Below are positions 1 through 9,928 of a DNA stretch of 64,000 nt, one piece after another. The DNA is from Clostridium drakei. GTDB taxonomy: Bacteria > Bacillota > Clostridia > Clostridiales > Clostridiaceae. Every line of letters starts with the position of its first letter. The first letter of the stretch is position 1. Location of the stretch: NCBI RefSeq assembly GCF_000633595.2, contig NZ_JIBU02000023.1, positions 372,001 through 436,000 of the forward strand. Direction: 5' to 3'. The notes under the pieces were generated by a model. That model did no database searches. It was not told where the DNA came from and saw nothing but the letters and a program-made list of their open reading frames with translations. The position numbers and the translations under genes are program-made.

Positions 1-642
1 TGTAACTAACATTTGAAGCGGCATGTCCAGATGACCTTGTGGCGCTGGAACATTTTTCACTATAACATCAAACATTGGATCCATATTATCTGATTCATCT
101 TCTAATTCTTTTTTTGCGAATCCAGCTCTAGCTGAACAATAAACTACTGGAAAATCTAGTTGTTCATCACTTGCACCAAGCTCTACAAATAAATCAAATA
201 CTTCATCTAAAACTTCTGCTGGTCTTCCATCTGGTCTATCTATTTTATTTATAACTACTATAGGTCTTAGATCAAGCTCCAAAGCCTTTTTCAATACAAA
301 CTTAGTTTGAGGCATTGGTCCTTCATAAGAATCTACTACAAGTAAAACACTATCTACCATTTTAAGTACACGTTCAACTTCTCCTCCAAAATCAGCATGT
401 CCTGGAGTATCTACTATATTTATTTTTATTCCATCATGCATAACTGCTGTATTTTTTGAAAGTATAGTAATACCTCTTTCTTTTTCAAGATCATTTGAAT
501 CCATTACTCTTTCTTGAACTTTTTCGTTTTCTCTAAACACATGGCTTTGCTTAAGAAGTGCATCTACTAGTGTTGTCTTACCATGGTCAACGTGTGCGAT
601 TATTGCCACATTCCTTATATCGTTTCTTGTAAATAATTCCAT
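1..642 (-). CDS. typA: TypA/BipA ribosome-associated GTPase (3' end outside window)
   Basis: The first 214 codons of a translational GTPase are visible; the gene runs off the left edge with no stop. The P-loop AHVDHGKTT lies at residues 16-24, followed by the G3 motif DTPGH and the G4 motif NKID, the order seen in EF-G-like factors. The N-terminus [20 protein letters not shown] is typical of TypA (BipA), which binds the 70S ribosome and helps growth and ribosome assembly under cold or other stress. The start ATG follows GGAGG. A terminator hairpin upstream separates it from the YlbF-family gene, so it probably has its own promoter. LepA is less likely given the N-terminus. Confidence 0.95.
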   Translation of the reverse strand, partial: MELFTRNDIRNVAIIAHVDHGKTTLVDALLKQSHVFRENEKVQERVMDSNDLEKERGITILSKNTAVMHDGIKINIVDTPGHADFGGEVERVLKMVDSVLLVVDSYEGPMPQTKFVLKKALELDLRPIVVINKIDRPDGRPAEVLDEVFDLFVELGASDEQLDFPVVYCSARAGFAKKELEDESDNMDPMFDVIVKNVPAPQGHLDMPLQMLVT

Positions 643-705
643 TATTATTCCTCCAATTTTTTTGTTTAAATCACTAAATATAACCTTATATCCTAATAAG
701 CACTC

Positions 706-737
706 AAAAAAATTGGATACTTATAAAGTACCCAATT
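706..737 (-). terminator. Rho-independent terminator after the YlbF-family gene
   Basis: On the minus strand a 12-bp stem (AATTGGGTACTT / AAGTATCCAATT, one mismatch) with a three-base loop is followed by a run of seven T. It ends transcription from the rnj/ylbF side before typA. Confidence 0.8.
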
Positions 738-794
738 ATGCTTACCCTATCTATTTTAGTATCATAACTTTAAAAAGTCAACTTTTGAAGTATT

Positions 795-1145
795 TTATTT
801 ATTCATTCCAAAGGTAAAATCTATACCTATTGCATCATTTAAAATTTTTAAAACATCATTCCATACAACGCTAAATCTTTGCTCTGCCTGAATGTAATTG
901 CTTACAGAAGGATTAGAAGATATAACTGGTCCTAAATTTTTAAGTTTCCCTGTTATTTCATCAGATACTTTTCCATTCTGCATTTGTTGTGAGTAAGCTT
1001 CTATCTGTAATTTTCTAAAATCATCCAGCATCTTTTTGTTATTATAATCTTCTTCGATACCTTTGCTTGCTTCTCTAAGTTTAATAACTTCTGGACAATT
1101 TTCCAACTCTTTTGCAAATTCGTGAGCCTTATCATAGATATTCAT
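795..1145 (-). CDS. YlbF/YmcA-family (DUF964) protein
   Basis: This is a 116-residue, mostly helical protein with an N-terminal MNIYDKAHEFAKELENCPE typical of the YlbF/YmcA family. In Bacillus subtilis, YlbF and YmcA form a complex with YaaT that modulates RNase Y and biofilm/sporulation decisions; that role is family knowledge, not shown here. The start ATG lies after AAGGAGGAG. It sits 78 bp downstream of an RNase J gene in the same direction, which fits a link to mRNA decay. There are no membrane segments or signal peptide. The family call is secure; the precise paralog is not. Confidence 0.85.
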   Translation of the reverse strand: MNIYDKAHEFAKELENCPEVIKLREASKGIEEDYNNKKMLDDFRKLQIEAYSQQMQNGKVSDEITGKLKNLGPVISSNPSVSNYIQAEQRFSVVWNDVLKILNDAIGIDFTFGMNK

Positions 1146-1223
1146 AAATAAACTCCTCCTTATTTATAATTGAAACTTTAACTTAAAATCCAAACAAGCG
1201 CCTAATAAAATTTAAATCCATAA

Positions 1224-2891
1224 TCATATTTCCATAATTATAGGAAGTATCATTGGCTTTCTTCTTGTTCTTTCATAAAGGAACACTCTAAGAACTTCCT
1301 TTATATTTGATTTTATGCTTGCCCACTCAGTTATATGTTTTTCTTCACATTTTTTCAAGGCATCTTTAACCAGCTCTCTTGCTTCTTCCATTAAATCTTC
1401 AGATTCCCTTACATAAACAAATCCTCTTGAAATAATATCTGGTCCGGCAATTACGCTTCCACTTTCTTTTTCAATAGTAACTACTACTGTAAGTATACCA
1501 TCCTGTGAAAGATGTTTTCTATCTCTCAATACTATATTTCCAACATCACCTACACCTAAGCCATCTACAAATACCTGACCAGAAATAACAGTTCCATTTT
1601 TTCTAATAGAATCTCTTGTTACTTCTATTACATCACCATTATCAGCAATTACAACATTACTTGATGGAAGTCCTAATTTAACAGCCAACTCTGCATGCTG
1701 TTTTAAATGTCTGTATTCACCATGTACAGGCATAAAAAATTTAGGTTTTACAAGCGTATGCATAAGTTTTAATTCCTCTTGACATGCATGGCCAGAAACA
1801 TGAACATCTGCCAACGCCTCGTAAATTACATCTGCTCCTTTTTTAAATAACTGATTTATAACTTTTGAAATTAATTTTTCATTTCCTGGTATAGCACTAG
1901 CAGATATAATAACTCTATCTCCTGGTATTATATTTACTTTTTTGTGTTCTGAAGATGCCATTCTTGAAAGTGCTGACATAGGTTCTCCTTGACTTCCTGT
2001 TGTAATGATAGTTATTCTATTATTAGGATATTTATTTATACTATCAATATTAATAAATACATCTTTATTAGCATCTATATATCCTAATTCCATTGCAACT
2101 TCCATTATATTTTCCATACTTCTCCCAGAAACAGCAACCTTTCTATTATACTTTATTGATTCTGTAATTATTTGCTGTATTCTGTGAATATTGGAAGCAA
2201 ATGTTGCCACAATTATTCTTCCTTTGGCATTAGTGAAAATTCTGCCAAATGTTTCTCCTACAGTACTTTCAGACATAGTATATCCTGGCCTCTCCACATT
2301 AGTACTATCTGCCAGCATAACTAGTACCCCTCTTTTACCTAATTCTGCAAATCTTGCTAAATCAGCTACACATCCATCAATAGGTGTGTAATCAATTTTA
2401 AAATCTCCTGTGTGTAAAATAACTCCGATAGGCGTATGGATTGCAATAGCCACTGAATCTGCAATACTATGACTAGTTCTTATAAATTCCACAGATACAT
2501 TGTCTAATTTAACTATATCTTTTGGTTTTACACATTTTAACTCTACTACACTTAACAAATTGTGTTCCTTTAATTTTGTTTGAATGATACCCAATGTTAA
2601 TTTTGTTCCATATACAGGTACATTCATTTCTTTTAATACATATGGTAACGCTCCAATATGGTCTTCATGTCCATGAGTTAAAAATATCCCCTTAACCTTA
2701 TCTATATTTTTTTGTAGATATGTTATATCCGGTATTACCAAATCTATTCCTAACATTTCATCGTCTGGAAAGCTTAATCCACAGTCGATTACTACTATGT
2801 CATTTTTGTACTCTATTGCTGTAAGGTTCTTTCCTATTTCATTTAATCCACCTAATGGAATGATCTTTATTTTCTCTTTTTCCTTTCGCAA
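1224..2891 (-). CDS. rnjA: Ribonuclease J
   Basis: A 555-residue metallo-beta-lactamase/beta-CASP nuclease, the usual size for RNase J, which has 5'-3' exo- and endonuclease activity in mRNA decay and rRNA maturation. The zinc motif THGHEDHIGALPY lies near residue 73, a later HTGDFKID supplies another ligand region, and the beta-CASP part includes GTTGSQGEPMSAL-type sequence and PVHGEYRH. The C-terminal domain after about residue 450 is the usual RNase J tail. The start is TTG, chosen because AGGAGGG precedes it by nine bases. Which of J1/J2 it represents cannot be told from one copy. Confidence 0.95.
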   Translation of the reverse strand: MRKEKEKIKIIPLGGLNEIGKNLTAIEYKNDIVVIDCGLSFPDDEMLGIDLVIPDITYLQKNIDKVKGIFLTHGHEDHIGALPYVLKEMNVPVYGTKLTLGIIQTKLKEHNLLSVVELKCVKPKDIVKLDNVSVEFIRTSHSIADSVAIAIHTPIGVILHTGDFKIDYTPIDGCVADLARFAELGKRGVLVMLADSTNVERPGYTMSESTVGETFGRIFTNAKGRIIVATFASNIHRIQQIITESIKYNRKVAVSGRSMENIMEVAMELGYIDANKDVFINIDSINKYPNNRITIITTGSQGEPMSALSRMASSEHKKVNIIPGDRVIISASAIPGNEKLISKVINQLFKKGADVIYEALADVHVSGHACQEELKLMHTLVKPKFFMPVHGEYRHLKQHAELAVKLGLPSSNVVIADNGDVIEVTRDSIRKNGTVISGQVFVDGLGVGDVGNIVLRDRKHLSQDGILTVVVTIEKESGSVIAGPDIISRGFVYVRESEDLMEEARELVKDALKKCEEKHITEWASIKSNIKEVLRVFLYERTRRKPMILPIIMEI

Positions 2892-3012
2892 AAAAATCTT
2901 CCCTCCTTTTTTATAATTTTTAAAATATTTTATCCAATAGCTATCCTAATAATACTACTTAATGATAAAAGTAATAAAAAACGACTGCTATGGGCTGGAT
3001 AAATTCAGCTAA

Positions 3013-3044
3013 AATTTAGATGGTATAAATATACTATCTAAATT
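3013..3044 (-). terminator. Hairpin at the 3' end of fur
   Basis: AATTTAGATGGTAT and ATACTATCTAAATT form a 14-bp stem overlapping the fur stop codon. The minus-strand sequence after the stem is only weakly T-rich, so it may act as an mRNA 3' stabiliser rather than an efficient terminator. Confidence 0.5.
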
Positions 3045-3498
3045 AAGTTTCATTTTTACATTTGCTACATATTCCATAAAATTTCAGACTATGATTAGTA
3101 ATCTTAAAATTATATTTTTCTTCAATTTCATGTTCTAAATCATCCAATAAATCGTGCTGAACTTCAATAACACTTCCACAATTAGTGCATATCAAATGAT
3201 GGTGTTGATGATTTTCCTCTTCATGAATTAGCTCATATCTGCTACACCCATCATTAAGTTCTAATTTACATATAACACCTAATTCTTCTAATAATTGAAC
3301 TGTTCTATATACTGTAGCCAATCCTATTTCTGGACAATCTTTCTTTACTAAATCATACAGTTCTTCTGTTGTAAGATGGCTACCTTCATTCTTTATTATT
3401 ATATCTATAATAGCTCTTCTCTGAGGGGTAAACTTGTAGCCTTTTTCCTTTAAGTTATTTTTAAGTTTTTCTGTTTCTTCAGGTGAAAGCTTTGACAT
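3043..3498 (-). CDS. fur: Fur-family metal-dependent transcriptional repressor
   Basis: The protein has 151 residues with an N-terminal winged helix (KGYKFTPQRRAIIDII) and a dimerisation domain with the His-rich metal site HEEENHQHHHLICTNCG. Two CxxC pairs (CTNC and CSKC near the C-terminus) form the structural zinc site. Fur paralogs sense Fe2+, peroxide (PerR) or Zn2+ (Zur); the length and the HQHHH cluster fit Fur or PerR equally. I start at ATG 3498, with GGGG seven bases upstream, rather than at an in-frame TTG six codons earlier that lacks a ribosome site. An AT-rich sequence resembling a Fur box overlaps the leader and would fit autoregulation, but it is degenerate. Confidence 0.9.
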   Translation of the reverse strand: MSKLSPEETEKLKNNLKEKGYKFTPQRRAIIDIIIKNEGSHLTTEELYDLVKKDCPEIGLATVYRTVQLLEELGVICKLELNDGCSRYELIHEEENHQHHHLICTNCGSVIEVQHDLLDDLEHEIEEKYNFKITNHSLKFYGICSKCKNET

Positions 3499-3618
3499 TA
3501 TATAACCCCATTTCAATAATTATTTTCAAACCATAGTTTAATACGTATTTAATTGATTGTCAATTGAAAATAAATTAATTCGTTAAAATTAATTTTTACT
3601 AACCTTGTATAAAATTAT

Positions 3619-3643
3619 AAAAGCTATGAATATCATAGCTTTT
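3619..3643 (-). terminator. Terminator after the DUF1292 gene
   Basis: AAAAGCTATGA and TCATAGCTTTT form a perfect 11-bp stem with a three-base loop and end in T residues on the minus strand, 11 bp after the DUF1292 stop. Confidence 0.75.
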
Positions 3644-3653
3644 GCATTAAACA

Positions 3654-3920
3654 TTAATTAAGTTGATCTTCACTGAATAAAGTCTCATAAGCTTCTTCTA
3701 CCATTGCAAATTCATCTTCATCTTCAACAGTAGTTAATACCTCATTGCCTTCTTCATCTACATCTATTCTTAATGCTATCGCTTCATCTATCTCTTCTTT
3801 ATCTTTTGGAACAACTATTATGTATTCTTTATCCTCTATATCCATTTTAGTAACTACATCAAACTCTACTTCTTTGCCATCCTCATCATTTAGAATTATA
3901 GTTGTTACATCATTTTCCAT
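3654..3920 (-). CDS. DUF1292 (YrzB-type) acidic small protein
   Basis: This 88-residue, very acidic protein contains the family pattern IILNDEDGKEVEFDVV, EYIIVVPKDKEEIDEAIALRI and EDEDEFAMVEEAYE. DUF1292 proteins are widespread in Firmicutes and usually lie between the YqgF/RuvX gene and fur, as here; no function is established. The start ATG follows a weak GAGGTG site. It is probably co-transcribed with ruvX, since only 23 bp separate the two genes and a terminator follows this gene. Confidence 0.85.
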   Translation of the reverse strand: MENDVTTIILNDEDGKEVEFDVVTKMDIEDKEYIIVVPKDKEEIDEAIALRIDVDEEGNEVLTTVEDEDEFAMVEEAYETLFSEDQLN

Positions 3921-3943
3921 GGTTTTTCACCTCGTTCACTTGT

Positions 3944-4360
3944 TTATTTATTTGAAATACTATCTAAATATCCTTGAAGTATATATATTGCAGCCATCTT
4001 ATCAACTATTTTTTTTCTCTTATTTCTAGATAAGTCTGCTTCTAACATAGCTCTATGTGCTGCTACAGTTGTTAATCTTTCATCCCACATTTTAATTGGA
4101 AGTCCTATTTTTTCTTTTATCACTTCGCAAAATTTTAATACTTTTTCACTTTGCGGTCCCAAAGTTCCATTCATATTTTTAGGAAGTCCTGACACAATAG
4201 TTTCCACACTATATTCATCACAAATACTTTTAAGCTGTTTTATGTCTTCATCCTTATTTTTTCTTCTTATAGTAGTTATACCCTGTGCTGTAATTCCAAG
4301 GGGATCACTTACGGCAACACCAATAGTTCTATCTCCTACATCTAATCCTAGTATTCTCAT
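3944..4360 (-). CDS. ruvX: Putative pre-16S rRNA nuclease / Holliday junction resolvase YqgF
   Basis: A 138-residue RNase H-fold nuclease with the N-terminal active-site motif [19 protein letters not shown], the second acidic region [13 protein letters not shown] and the C-terminal MWDERLTT. YqgF is essential in many bacteria and trims the 5' end of 16S rRNA; Holliday junction resolution is the older proposal. The start is placed at ATG 4360 after AGGAG, although the frame stays open 22 codons further upstream. It is followed closely by the DUF1292 gene, and the order ireB-ruvX-DUF1292 downstream of alaS is standard for Firmicutes. Confidence 0.93.
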   Translation of the reverse strand: MRILGLDVGDRTIGVAVSDPLGITAQGITTIRRKNKDEDIKQLKSICDEYSVETIVSGLPKNMNGTLGPQSEKVLKFCEVIKEKIGLPIKMWDERLTTVAAHRAMLEADLSRNKRKKIVDKMAAIYILQGYLDSISNK

Positions 4361-4474
4361 TTTAATTCTCCTAATTTCACTATTCTTATTGTACAATTTA
4401 TTATTATTAAAATCAAATTTTATCAAAATTGTAACATATACAATTATATTTCAGTTTTATTCATCAGTATAATT

Positions 4475-4507
4475 TGTTCCAAATGGGTTAAAAACCCATT
4501 TGGAACA
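4475..4507 (-). terminator. Strong hairpin after ireB
   Basis: A perfect 15-bp stem (TGTTCCAAATGGGTT) with a three-base loop sits five bases after the ireB stop. No clear T-run follows on the minus strand, so it may be a leaky terminator or an mRNA processing/stability hairpin between ireB and ruvX. Confidence 0.55.
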
Positions 4508-4511
4508 GATT

Positions 4512-4763
4512 TTATTTTATTCCTAAATATGCTTTTAATACTTCTTCTAATATTTCATCTCTTTCTAACTTTCTAACTAAGGATCTAGCTCCATTGTAAT
4601 TTGTAATGTATGTAGGATCCCCTGAAATTAAATAACCAACTAATTGATTTACAGGGTTATATCCCTTTTTAATTAGAGAATCATAGACTTCAGTCAATAT
4701 TTCTTTAGTCAAATCTTCTTTATCTTTAGGAATATTAAACTGAATAGTATTATCGTTACCCAT
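4512..4763 (-). CDS. ireB: IreB-family regulatory phosphoprotein (DUF965)
   Basis: The 83-residue protein has the family signature [21 protein letters not shown] and the N-terminal [11 protein letters not shown]. In Enterococcus faecalis, IreB is a small dimer phosphorylated by the IreK Ser/Thr kinase and influences cephalosporin tolerance. Length and position (alaS-ireB-ruvX) match the family exactly. The start ATG follows GGGGTGATATA. The strong hairpin after the gene separates it from ruvX. The function in this organism is inferred from the family. Confidence 0.92.
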   Translation of the reverse strand: MGNDNTIQFNIPKDKEDLTKEILTEVYDSLIKKGYNPVNQLVGYLISGDPTYITNYNGARSLVRKLERDEILEEVLKAYLGIK

Positions 4764-4825
4764 TTATATCACCCCGCTAGTAATTCTACTAATTCTATTA
4801 TAGACTATATTCGTGAAAATGTATA

Positions 4826-7465
4826 CTATTTAACTAAATTTTCCAATATTGATGCACAATTCCCTATGGCATCTTCCACTTTTTCAGGAAGCTTTCCACC
4901 AGCTTGAGCCATGTCAGGTCTTCCACCTCCACCGCCACCAGCTATAGCTGCTACTTCCTTTATAATTTTTCCACAGTGAACTCCTTTTGCAATTGCTTCT
5001 CTAGTAGTCATAGATACAAACTGAACTTTCCCTTCTACTACACTTCCAAGAACAACTACACATTCTCCACCTTTATTCCTGATCTTATCTGCTAATTCTC
5101 TAAGTGCATTTCCATCTACATCTTTTAGTACACCAGTAAAAAGCTTAATTCCTTTTACTTCCTGGCATCCATTTAATATTTCATCTTCTGCACTTCCTGC
5201 AAGTTTAGATTTTAATTCTGCAATTTCTTTATCTTTTTCTTTAAGTTCAAGAGCTTGTAAATCTAGTTTATGAATTATCTCTTTTTCAGAACATCTTAGC
5301 TTATTGCTAATTTCCTTAATAAGATCATTTTTAGCTTCTACATATGCAATTGCTTTAGGTCCAGTAACTGCTTCTATTCTTCTTATTCCTGCAGCCACAC
5401 CGGCTTCAGATATTATTTTAAATAAACCAATTTCTCCTGAATTTGATACATGAGTTCCTCCACATAATTCCTTACTAAAATCTCCTACTGAAACCACTCT
5501 AACTTCATCTTTATATTTGTTATCAAACAAAGCAATAGCTCCAGTTTCTTTTGCTTCTTTCAAACTCATGACTTGTGTTTCCACATTTAGTACTTTTACT
5601 ACTTCATCATTAACTAAGGCTTCAACTCTTTTTAATTCTTCATGACTTGGTGCTTCAAAATGATTAAAATCAAATCTTAATCTTTCAGCATCTACGTAAG
5701 AACCTGATTGATGAACATGATCTCCTAGAACTTTTCTCAATGCTTCATTTAATAAATGTGTTGCAGTATGATTTCTTCTTATATTGTTTCTTCTATCTTC
5801 ATTTACATTTAAAGTTACTTCATGATCTACACTTATAGTTCCACTTAATATGTTTACAAAATGAAGTATTTTTCCTGCTACATTTTTCTTACAATCCACA
5901 ACCTCTGCCTTAAATGAATCTGTAGATATTATACCATGATCACCTATTTGCCCTCCCATTTCTGAATAAAAAGGAGTATTTTCTGTAACTATTACACCCT
6001 TATCTCCTTCTATCATAGTTGAAACAAATTCTTCGTTCTTAATTAAAATTTTAACCTTTGAAATAGTGTGTAAAGTATTATATCCATTAAATTTGGTTTC
6101 TATTTCTAAAGGTATTTTATTTAGTATAGTATCTTCTGCTCCCATATAGTTAGTTTGTTCTCTTGCGGCTCTAGCTCTTTCCCTTTGATTTTGCATTTCC
6201 CTATTAAAACTTTCTAAATCAACTTTCATATCTTTTTCTTCAAGTATTTCTTCAGTAAGCTCTATTGGAAATCCATAAGTATCATATAGCTTAAATGCTT
6301 TTTCTCCTGATAAAACAGTTTCATTGTTAATTTTTAAACTTTCTATAAATTCATTTAAAATTTGCATACCACTATCTATAGTTTCATCAAATCTTTCTTC
6401 TTCTAATTTTATAACTTTTTTAATATAATCTCTTTTTTCTGCAAGTTCAGCATAATTTCCACAAGAATTATCTATAACTATATCTGTTAGTTTATATAAA
6501 AATGCATTATTTATTCCTAAAGATTTTCCATGCTTAGCAGCTCTTCTAAGCAACCTTCTAAGAACATATCCTCTACCTTCATTTGAAGGCAATATTCCAT
6601 CACTAATCATAAAACTAACGCTTCTAACATGGTCTGTTATTACTCTCATAGATATATCGTTTTTTTCATCTTTTCCATATTGAATTTTTGCTATTTTACT
6701 AACTTCATCTAGTATAGCTCTTATTGTATCAACTTCAAAAATGCTATTTGTTCCCTGCATAATTGTAGCTATTCTTTCAAGCCCCATACCTGTATCTATA
6801 TTAGGATTTTTTAATTTATTATAATTTCCACTTTCATCCTTATCAAACTGTGTAAATACAAGATTCCAGAATTCAACTACCCTATCTTCATCTGCTGCTT
6901 TTAAAAATTCTTCTACTGTATTTATTTTTCCATTTCCTCTATCAAAGTGAATTTCAGAACATGGTCCACAAGGTCCTACCCCATGCTCCCAAAAATTATC
7001 CTCTTTTCCTAATCTAAATATTCTTGATGGATCTACATCCGTCTTTTTAACCCATATATCATTAGCCTCATCATCATCTAAATAAATGGTTACATATAAT
7101 TTATCTTTAGGAAGCTTCAATACTTCCGTAGTAAATTCCCACGCCCATGGAATAGCTTCTTCCTTAAAATAGTCACCAAAAGAGAAATTACCTAACATTT
7201 CAAAAAATGTACCATGTCTTGATGTTTTCCCTACATTTTCAATGTCACCTGTTCTTATACATTTTTGACAAGTTGTAACTCTTGTATTAGGAGGCACTTG
7301 CAGTCCTGTAAAATATGGCTTTAAAGGTGCCATTCCTGCATTTATAAGCAATAAACTTTTATCATTTTTAGGAACAAGTGAAAAGCTCGGTAATCTCAAA
7401 TGTTCTTTACTTTCAAAGAATTTTAAATACATTTCTCTAAGCTCATTTAAACCTATCTTTTTCAT
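4826..7465 (-). CDS. alaS: Alanyl-tRNA synthetase
   Basis: This 879-residue enzyme has the class II N-terminal catalytic domain ([51 protein letters not shown]), the editing domain zinc motifs HTATH near residue 570 and CGGTH near residue 670, and a C-Ala tail ending in a glycine-rich [15 protein letters not shown]. It charges tRNA-Ala and clears Ser/Gly mischarging. Expression is under the alanine T-box in its leader. The start ATG follows GGAGAG. It is full length and intact. Confidence 0.98.
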   Translation of the reverse strand: MKKIGLNELREMYLKFFESKEHLRLPSFSLVPKNDKSLLLINAGMAPLKPYFTGLQVPPNTRVTTCQKCIRTGDIENVGKTSRHGTFFEMLGNFSFGDYFKEEAIPWAWEFTTEVLKLPKDKLYVTIYLDDDEANDIWVKKTDVDPSRIFRLGKEDNFWEHGVGPCGPCSEIHFDRGNGKINTVEEFLKAADEDRVVEFWNLVFTQFDKDESGNYNKLKNPNIDTGMGLERIATIMQGTNSIFEVDTIRAILDEVSKIAKIQYGKDEKNDISMRVITDHVRSVSFMISDGILPSNEGRGYVLRRLLRRAAKHGKSLGINNAFLYKLTDIVIDNSCGNYAELAEKRDYIKKVIKLEEERFDETIDSGMQILNEFIESLKINNETVLSGEKAFKLYDTYGFPIELTEEILEEKDMKVDLESFNREMQNQRERARAAREQTNYMGAEDTILNKIPLEIETKFNGYNTLHTISKVKILIKNEEFVSTMIEGDKGVIVTENTPFYSEMGGQIGDHGIISTDSFKAEVVDCKKNVAGKILHFVNILSGTISVDHEVTLNVNEDRRNNIRRNHTATHLLNEALRKVLGDHVHQSGSYVDAERLRFDFNHFEAPSHEELKRVEALVNDEVVKVLNVETQVMSLKEAKETGAIALFDNKYKDEVRVVSVGDFSKELCGGTHVSNSGEIGLFKIISEAGVAAGIRRIEAVTGPKAIAYVEAKNDLIKEISNKLRCSEKEIIHKLDLQALELKEKDKEIAELKSKLAGSAEDEILNGCQEVKGIKLFTGVLKDVDGNALRELADKIRNKGGECVVVLGSVVEGKVQFVSMTTREAIAKGVHCGKIIKEVAAIAGGGGGGRPDMAQAGGKLPEKVEDAIGNCASILENLVK

Positions 7466-7496
7466 AAATTATCTCTCCTTTTTTCTTAATGTTTTG

Positions 7497-7775
7497 TAAC
7501 AAAAAAACTTCCATCCCAAAAGGGACGAAAGCTGTTTCCGTGGTACCACCCTAATTACACAGCTAAAGATGTTTTAATTTACAAATACATAAAAATTAAA
7601 ACCTAAGTTCAATAATCACTTTTTAAAATAAAGCTGTGTCTCTTTAAAGCTTATGACTCCTGGACTGCTTCAATATATACTACAAGAAGTTTTCACCTTC
7701 CACTTCTTCTCTTTATATAGAAATATAAATACTCCTTCCAATCATTGCCTTCATATCTAATTATGATACAAATTA
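7497..7775 (-). promoter_or_regulatory. T-box riboswitch, alanine specifier, of alaS
   Basis: Read on the minus strand, the leader shows AGTA of the loop E motif (7730-7733), the distal loop GGTGAAA (7691-7697), GAA followed directly by the specifier GCA (7666-7668), and the T-box AGGGTGGTACCACGG (7538-7552). It ends in a terminator stem followed by T residues. GCA is an alanine codon and the next gene is alaS, so identity and ligand agree. Uncharged tRNA-Ala would favour the antiterminator and switch alaS on. Confidence 0.95.
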
Positions 7776-7857
7776 TAATTAAAAATAATCTATATGTCAA
7801 CAGTATTAGTTTTGAAGCTTCAAATTTCCACATAAATTATAACTGCATTTATTTTAC

Positions 7858-8880
7858 TTAAAATAAGTAGTAATTCAAATCCTCATAAATTACCTTTATC
7901 ATAACTCCTACTGGAATAGCAAGTATCATTCCTAGAAAACCGGCAATCTTTCCACCTACTATAAGTAATATTATAACCATAAGTGGATGCATGCTTACAC
8001 TATCTCCTGTAATTTTAGGCGATAATATATTGCCTTCTATTTGTTGTAATAAATATAACCATATCAATACCCACATAGCTTTTTGGGGTGATTTAATCAG
8101 TGCTATAAAAATTGCAGGTGCAGCCCCAAAAACCGGTCCAAAATATGGTATTATATTAAAGAATGCATTTAGTATAGATAAAATTATAGGGAAATCTATA
8201 TGCAAAAATATTAAAATTGCAAAAGTAACAATTCCAATAAATACGCATAAAAGCAGCTGACTAACTATATATCTTCCTAATACTTTATCTATATCCTTGC
8301 TTATTTTTTTTACCATATTCCTACTCTTAATCGGAAAAAAATTCAATAATTTATTTGATATGTTATCTCCATCAGCTAAAAAATAATAAGATATTATAGG
8401 TATAACTGCAATAGACACTATATTTTGACCTATATCTAATGCTGAATCAAATATTTTTGAAAATAAACCAATTAATTGATTATTTATCTTTATGGATATA
8501 TTATTCATTATTGCATAAATGGTTTTATTATTACTCATAGGCTTTAACTTTAAATATAAATTATCTACAATTTTTTGTATTCTATCTATTGTATAGCTTA
8601 TATTCAAACTTTCTTTAAAAGCAGATGGTATAATTAACAAAAAAATTGTCATTGTAATTAATATTAAAATACATATGAGGCTTATTGCTGCAAATTTTTT
8701 TCTTATTCCATTTTGCTCCATATATTTATTCATTGGCCTTAAAGTATATGCAATTATAAAAGAAATGAACAATAAATATATTACTTCTCTAATAGCAGAA
8801 ATTCTTAAACACAAAATTATCATTAAAAATATAATAATGAAAGTCAATATGTACTTATATAATTTTTTAACTTTTCTCAT
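7858..8880 (-). CDS. AI-2E/PerM-family membrane exporter
   Basis: About 340 residues with seven to eight hydrophobic segments, a central soluble stretch and the C-terminal family pattern NIIPYFGPVFGAAPAIFIAL, QIEGNILSPKITG and GFLGMILAIPVGVMIK. The PerM/UPF0118 (TqsA-like) family contains AI-2 exporters and Na+/H+ antiporters, so the substrate is open. The frame is open upstream to 8898. I take ATG 8880 because GGAAG lies nine bases before it, giving a 14-bp overlap with the upstream PRC-barrel gene and suggesting translational coupling. Confidence 0.85.
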   Translation of the reverse strand: MRKVKKLYKYILTFIIIFLMIILCLRISAIREVIYLLFISFIIAYTLRPMNKYMEQNGIRKKFAAISLICILILITMTIFLLIIPSAFKESLNISYTIDRIQKIVDNLYLKLKPMSNNKTIYAIMNNISIKINNQLIGLFSKIFDSALDIGQNIVSIAVIPIISYYFLADGDNISNKLLNFFPIKSRNMVKKISKDIDKVLGRYIVSQLLLCVFIGIVTFAILIFLHIDFPIILSILNAFFNIIPYFGPVFGAAPAIFIALIKSPQKAMWVLIWLYLLQQIEGNILSPKITGDSVSMHPLMVIILLIVGGKIAGFLGMILAIPVGVMIKVIYEDLNYYLF

Positions 8881-9373
8881 CTGAATCATCTTCCGCAAAT
8901 AATTTATGTGGTAAACTACAAAAACTTAGATTTTCACTTCTTCCATTAAACAACAAACTTTCTTCTCCTATTAAAATATCCTTAATCAGTATTATTTTCT
9001 TACCAGATAAAAAATTACTTACAAAACCCATAGATACTACTAATGAACTTATTTTGAAAGACATTTTATCAAATATTATATCTTCTACCATACCCAATAT
9101 ATTGCCTTTTTCATCCCTCACATCCATATCCTTAATACTTTTAAATTGCAAAAAATCTCCTGAGGTTGTTTTTGTAATAACCATTACTGAATTAAAACTA
9201 ACTACATCTTCTATAAGTACATTTAAAGTTTTTTTCAATAGTCCATATGGAGCAATGCTAAATCCTATTATCTTTTTAATATAGAAATCTACAAGCAAAT
9301 CATTTATGAATCCTAGTTTCTTCCCATTTACATTTATAACATCCATAAGCGTAAAATCTTTTGATCTATACAA
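8867..9373 (-). CDS. PRC-barrel domain protein
   Basis: A 168-residue protein with two PRC-barrel-like halves: residues about 1-80 (FTLMDVINVNGKKLGFINDLLVDF) and about 85-160 (DMDVRDEKGNILGMVEDIIFD). PRC-barrels occur in RimM and in photosynthetic reaction centre H subunits and mediate protein binding. The two repeats here resemble the clostridial sporulation-associated YlmC/YmxH type only loosely. There is no signal peptide or transmembrane segment. It overlaps the PerM exporter gene, so the two probably act together; the exact role is unknown. Confidence 0.8.
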   Translation of the reverse strand: MYRSKDFTLMDVINVNGKKLGFINDLLVDFYIKKIIGFSIAPYGLLKKTLNVLIEDVVSFNSVMVITKTTSGDFLQFKSIKDMDVRDEKGNILGMVEDIIFDKMSFKISSLVVSMGFVSNFLSGKKIILIKDILIGEESLLFNGRSENLSFCSLPHKLFAEDDSDEKS

Positions 9374-9447
9374 GTTTCATCACCCCTATTTATAATTAAG
9401 TTATAAAACTTGAATAACTTCCTTTGCTGTATTTTGTGCAATGTCAA

Positions 9448-9482
9448 AAAAAATATAACCTCAAAAATAAGGTTATATTTTT
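9448..9482 (-). terminator. Terminator of the isc operon
   Basis: AAAATATAACCT pairs perfectly with AGGTTATATTTT around an eight-base loop, and the minus-strand arm runs into T residues 12 bp after the iscU stop. Confidence 0.85.
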
Positions 9483-9494
9483 ATAAATTATATT

Positions 9495-9926
9495 TTAATT
9501 TCCGTGCACATGTTCATGAATAGTTTCTGAATGTGTCTTCATTGCCCAAGGTTCTAATCCTTGAGATTCTCTGTAATTATTTATAGCTTTATGAATAGCT
9601 TCTTCTGCAAGAACTGAGCAGTGCATTTTTACTGGTGGAAGTCCATCTAAAGCTTCAGCTACTGCTCGATTAGTTAACTCCCAAGCTTCTTCAACCTTTT
9701 TTCCTTTTATAAGCTCTGTAGCCATACTTGAAGATGCTATAGCTGATCCACATCCGAAAGTTTTAAATTTTACATCTTCAATTATATCATTTTCAACTTT
9801 AATATATATTTTCATTATATCTCCACATTGTGGATTTCCAACTTCTCCAATACCATTAGCATCTGGAATTTCTCCTACATTTCTAGGATTTCTAAAGTGA
9901 TCCATAACTTTTTCACTGTACATCAT
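9495..9926 (-). CDS. iscU: Fe-S cluster scaffold IscU/NifU-N type
   Basis: The 143-residue scaffold has the three conserved cysteines of the family: NPQCGD near residue 35, TFGCGSAIASSS near residue 60 and MHCSVLAEEAIH near residue 103. The Asp in CGD modulates cluster release. It accepts sulfur from the cysteine desulfurase encoded two bases upstream and assembles [2Fe-2S]/[4Fe-4S] clusters. A His-rich tail (HSETIHEHVHGN) is common in clostridial NifU-like proteins. The start MMYSEKVMDHFRNPRNVG is standard. Confidence 0.95.
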   Translation of the reverse strand: MMYSEKVMDHFRNPRNVGEIPDANGIGEVGNPQCGDIMKIYIKVENDIIEDVKFKTFGCGSAIASSSMATELIKGKKVEEAWELTNRAVAEALDGLPPVKMHCSVLAEEAIHKAINNYRESQGLEPWAMKTHSETIHEHVHGN

Positions 9927-9928
9927 AT

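Noticed and set aside
3519-3600. Fur box upstream of fur
   Set aside because: The AT-rich region has only a degenerate match and could arise by chance.
4904-5095. Antisense frame over alaS and similar frames opposite long genes
   Set aside because: They mirror codon bias of the real genes and lack ribosome sites.
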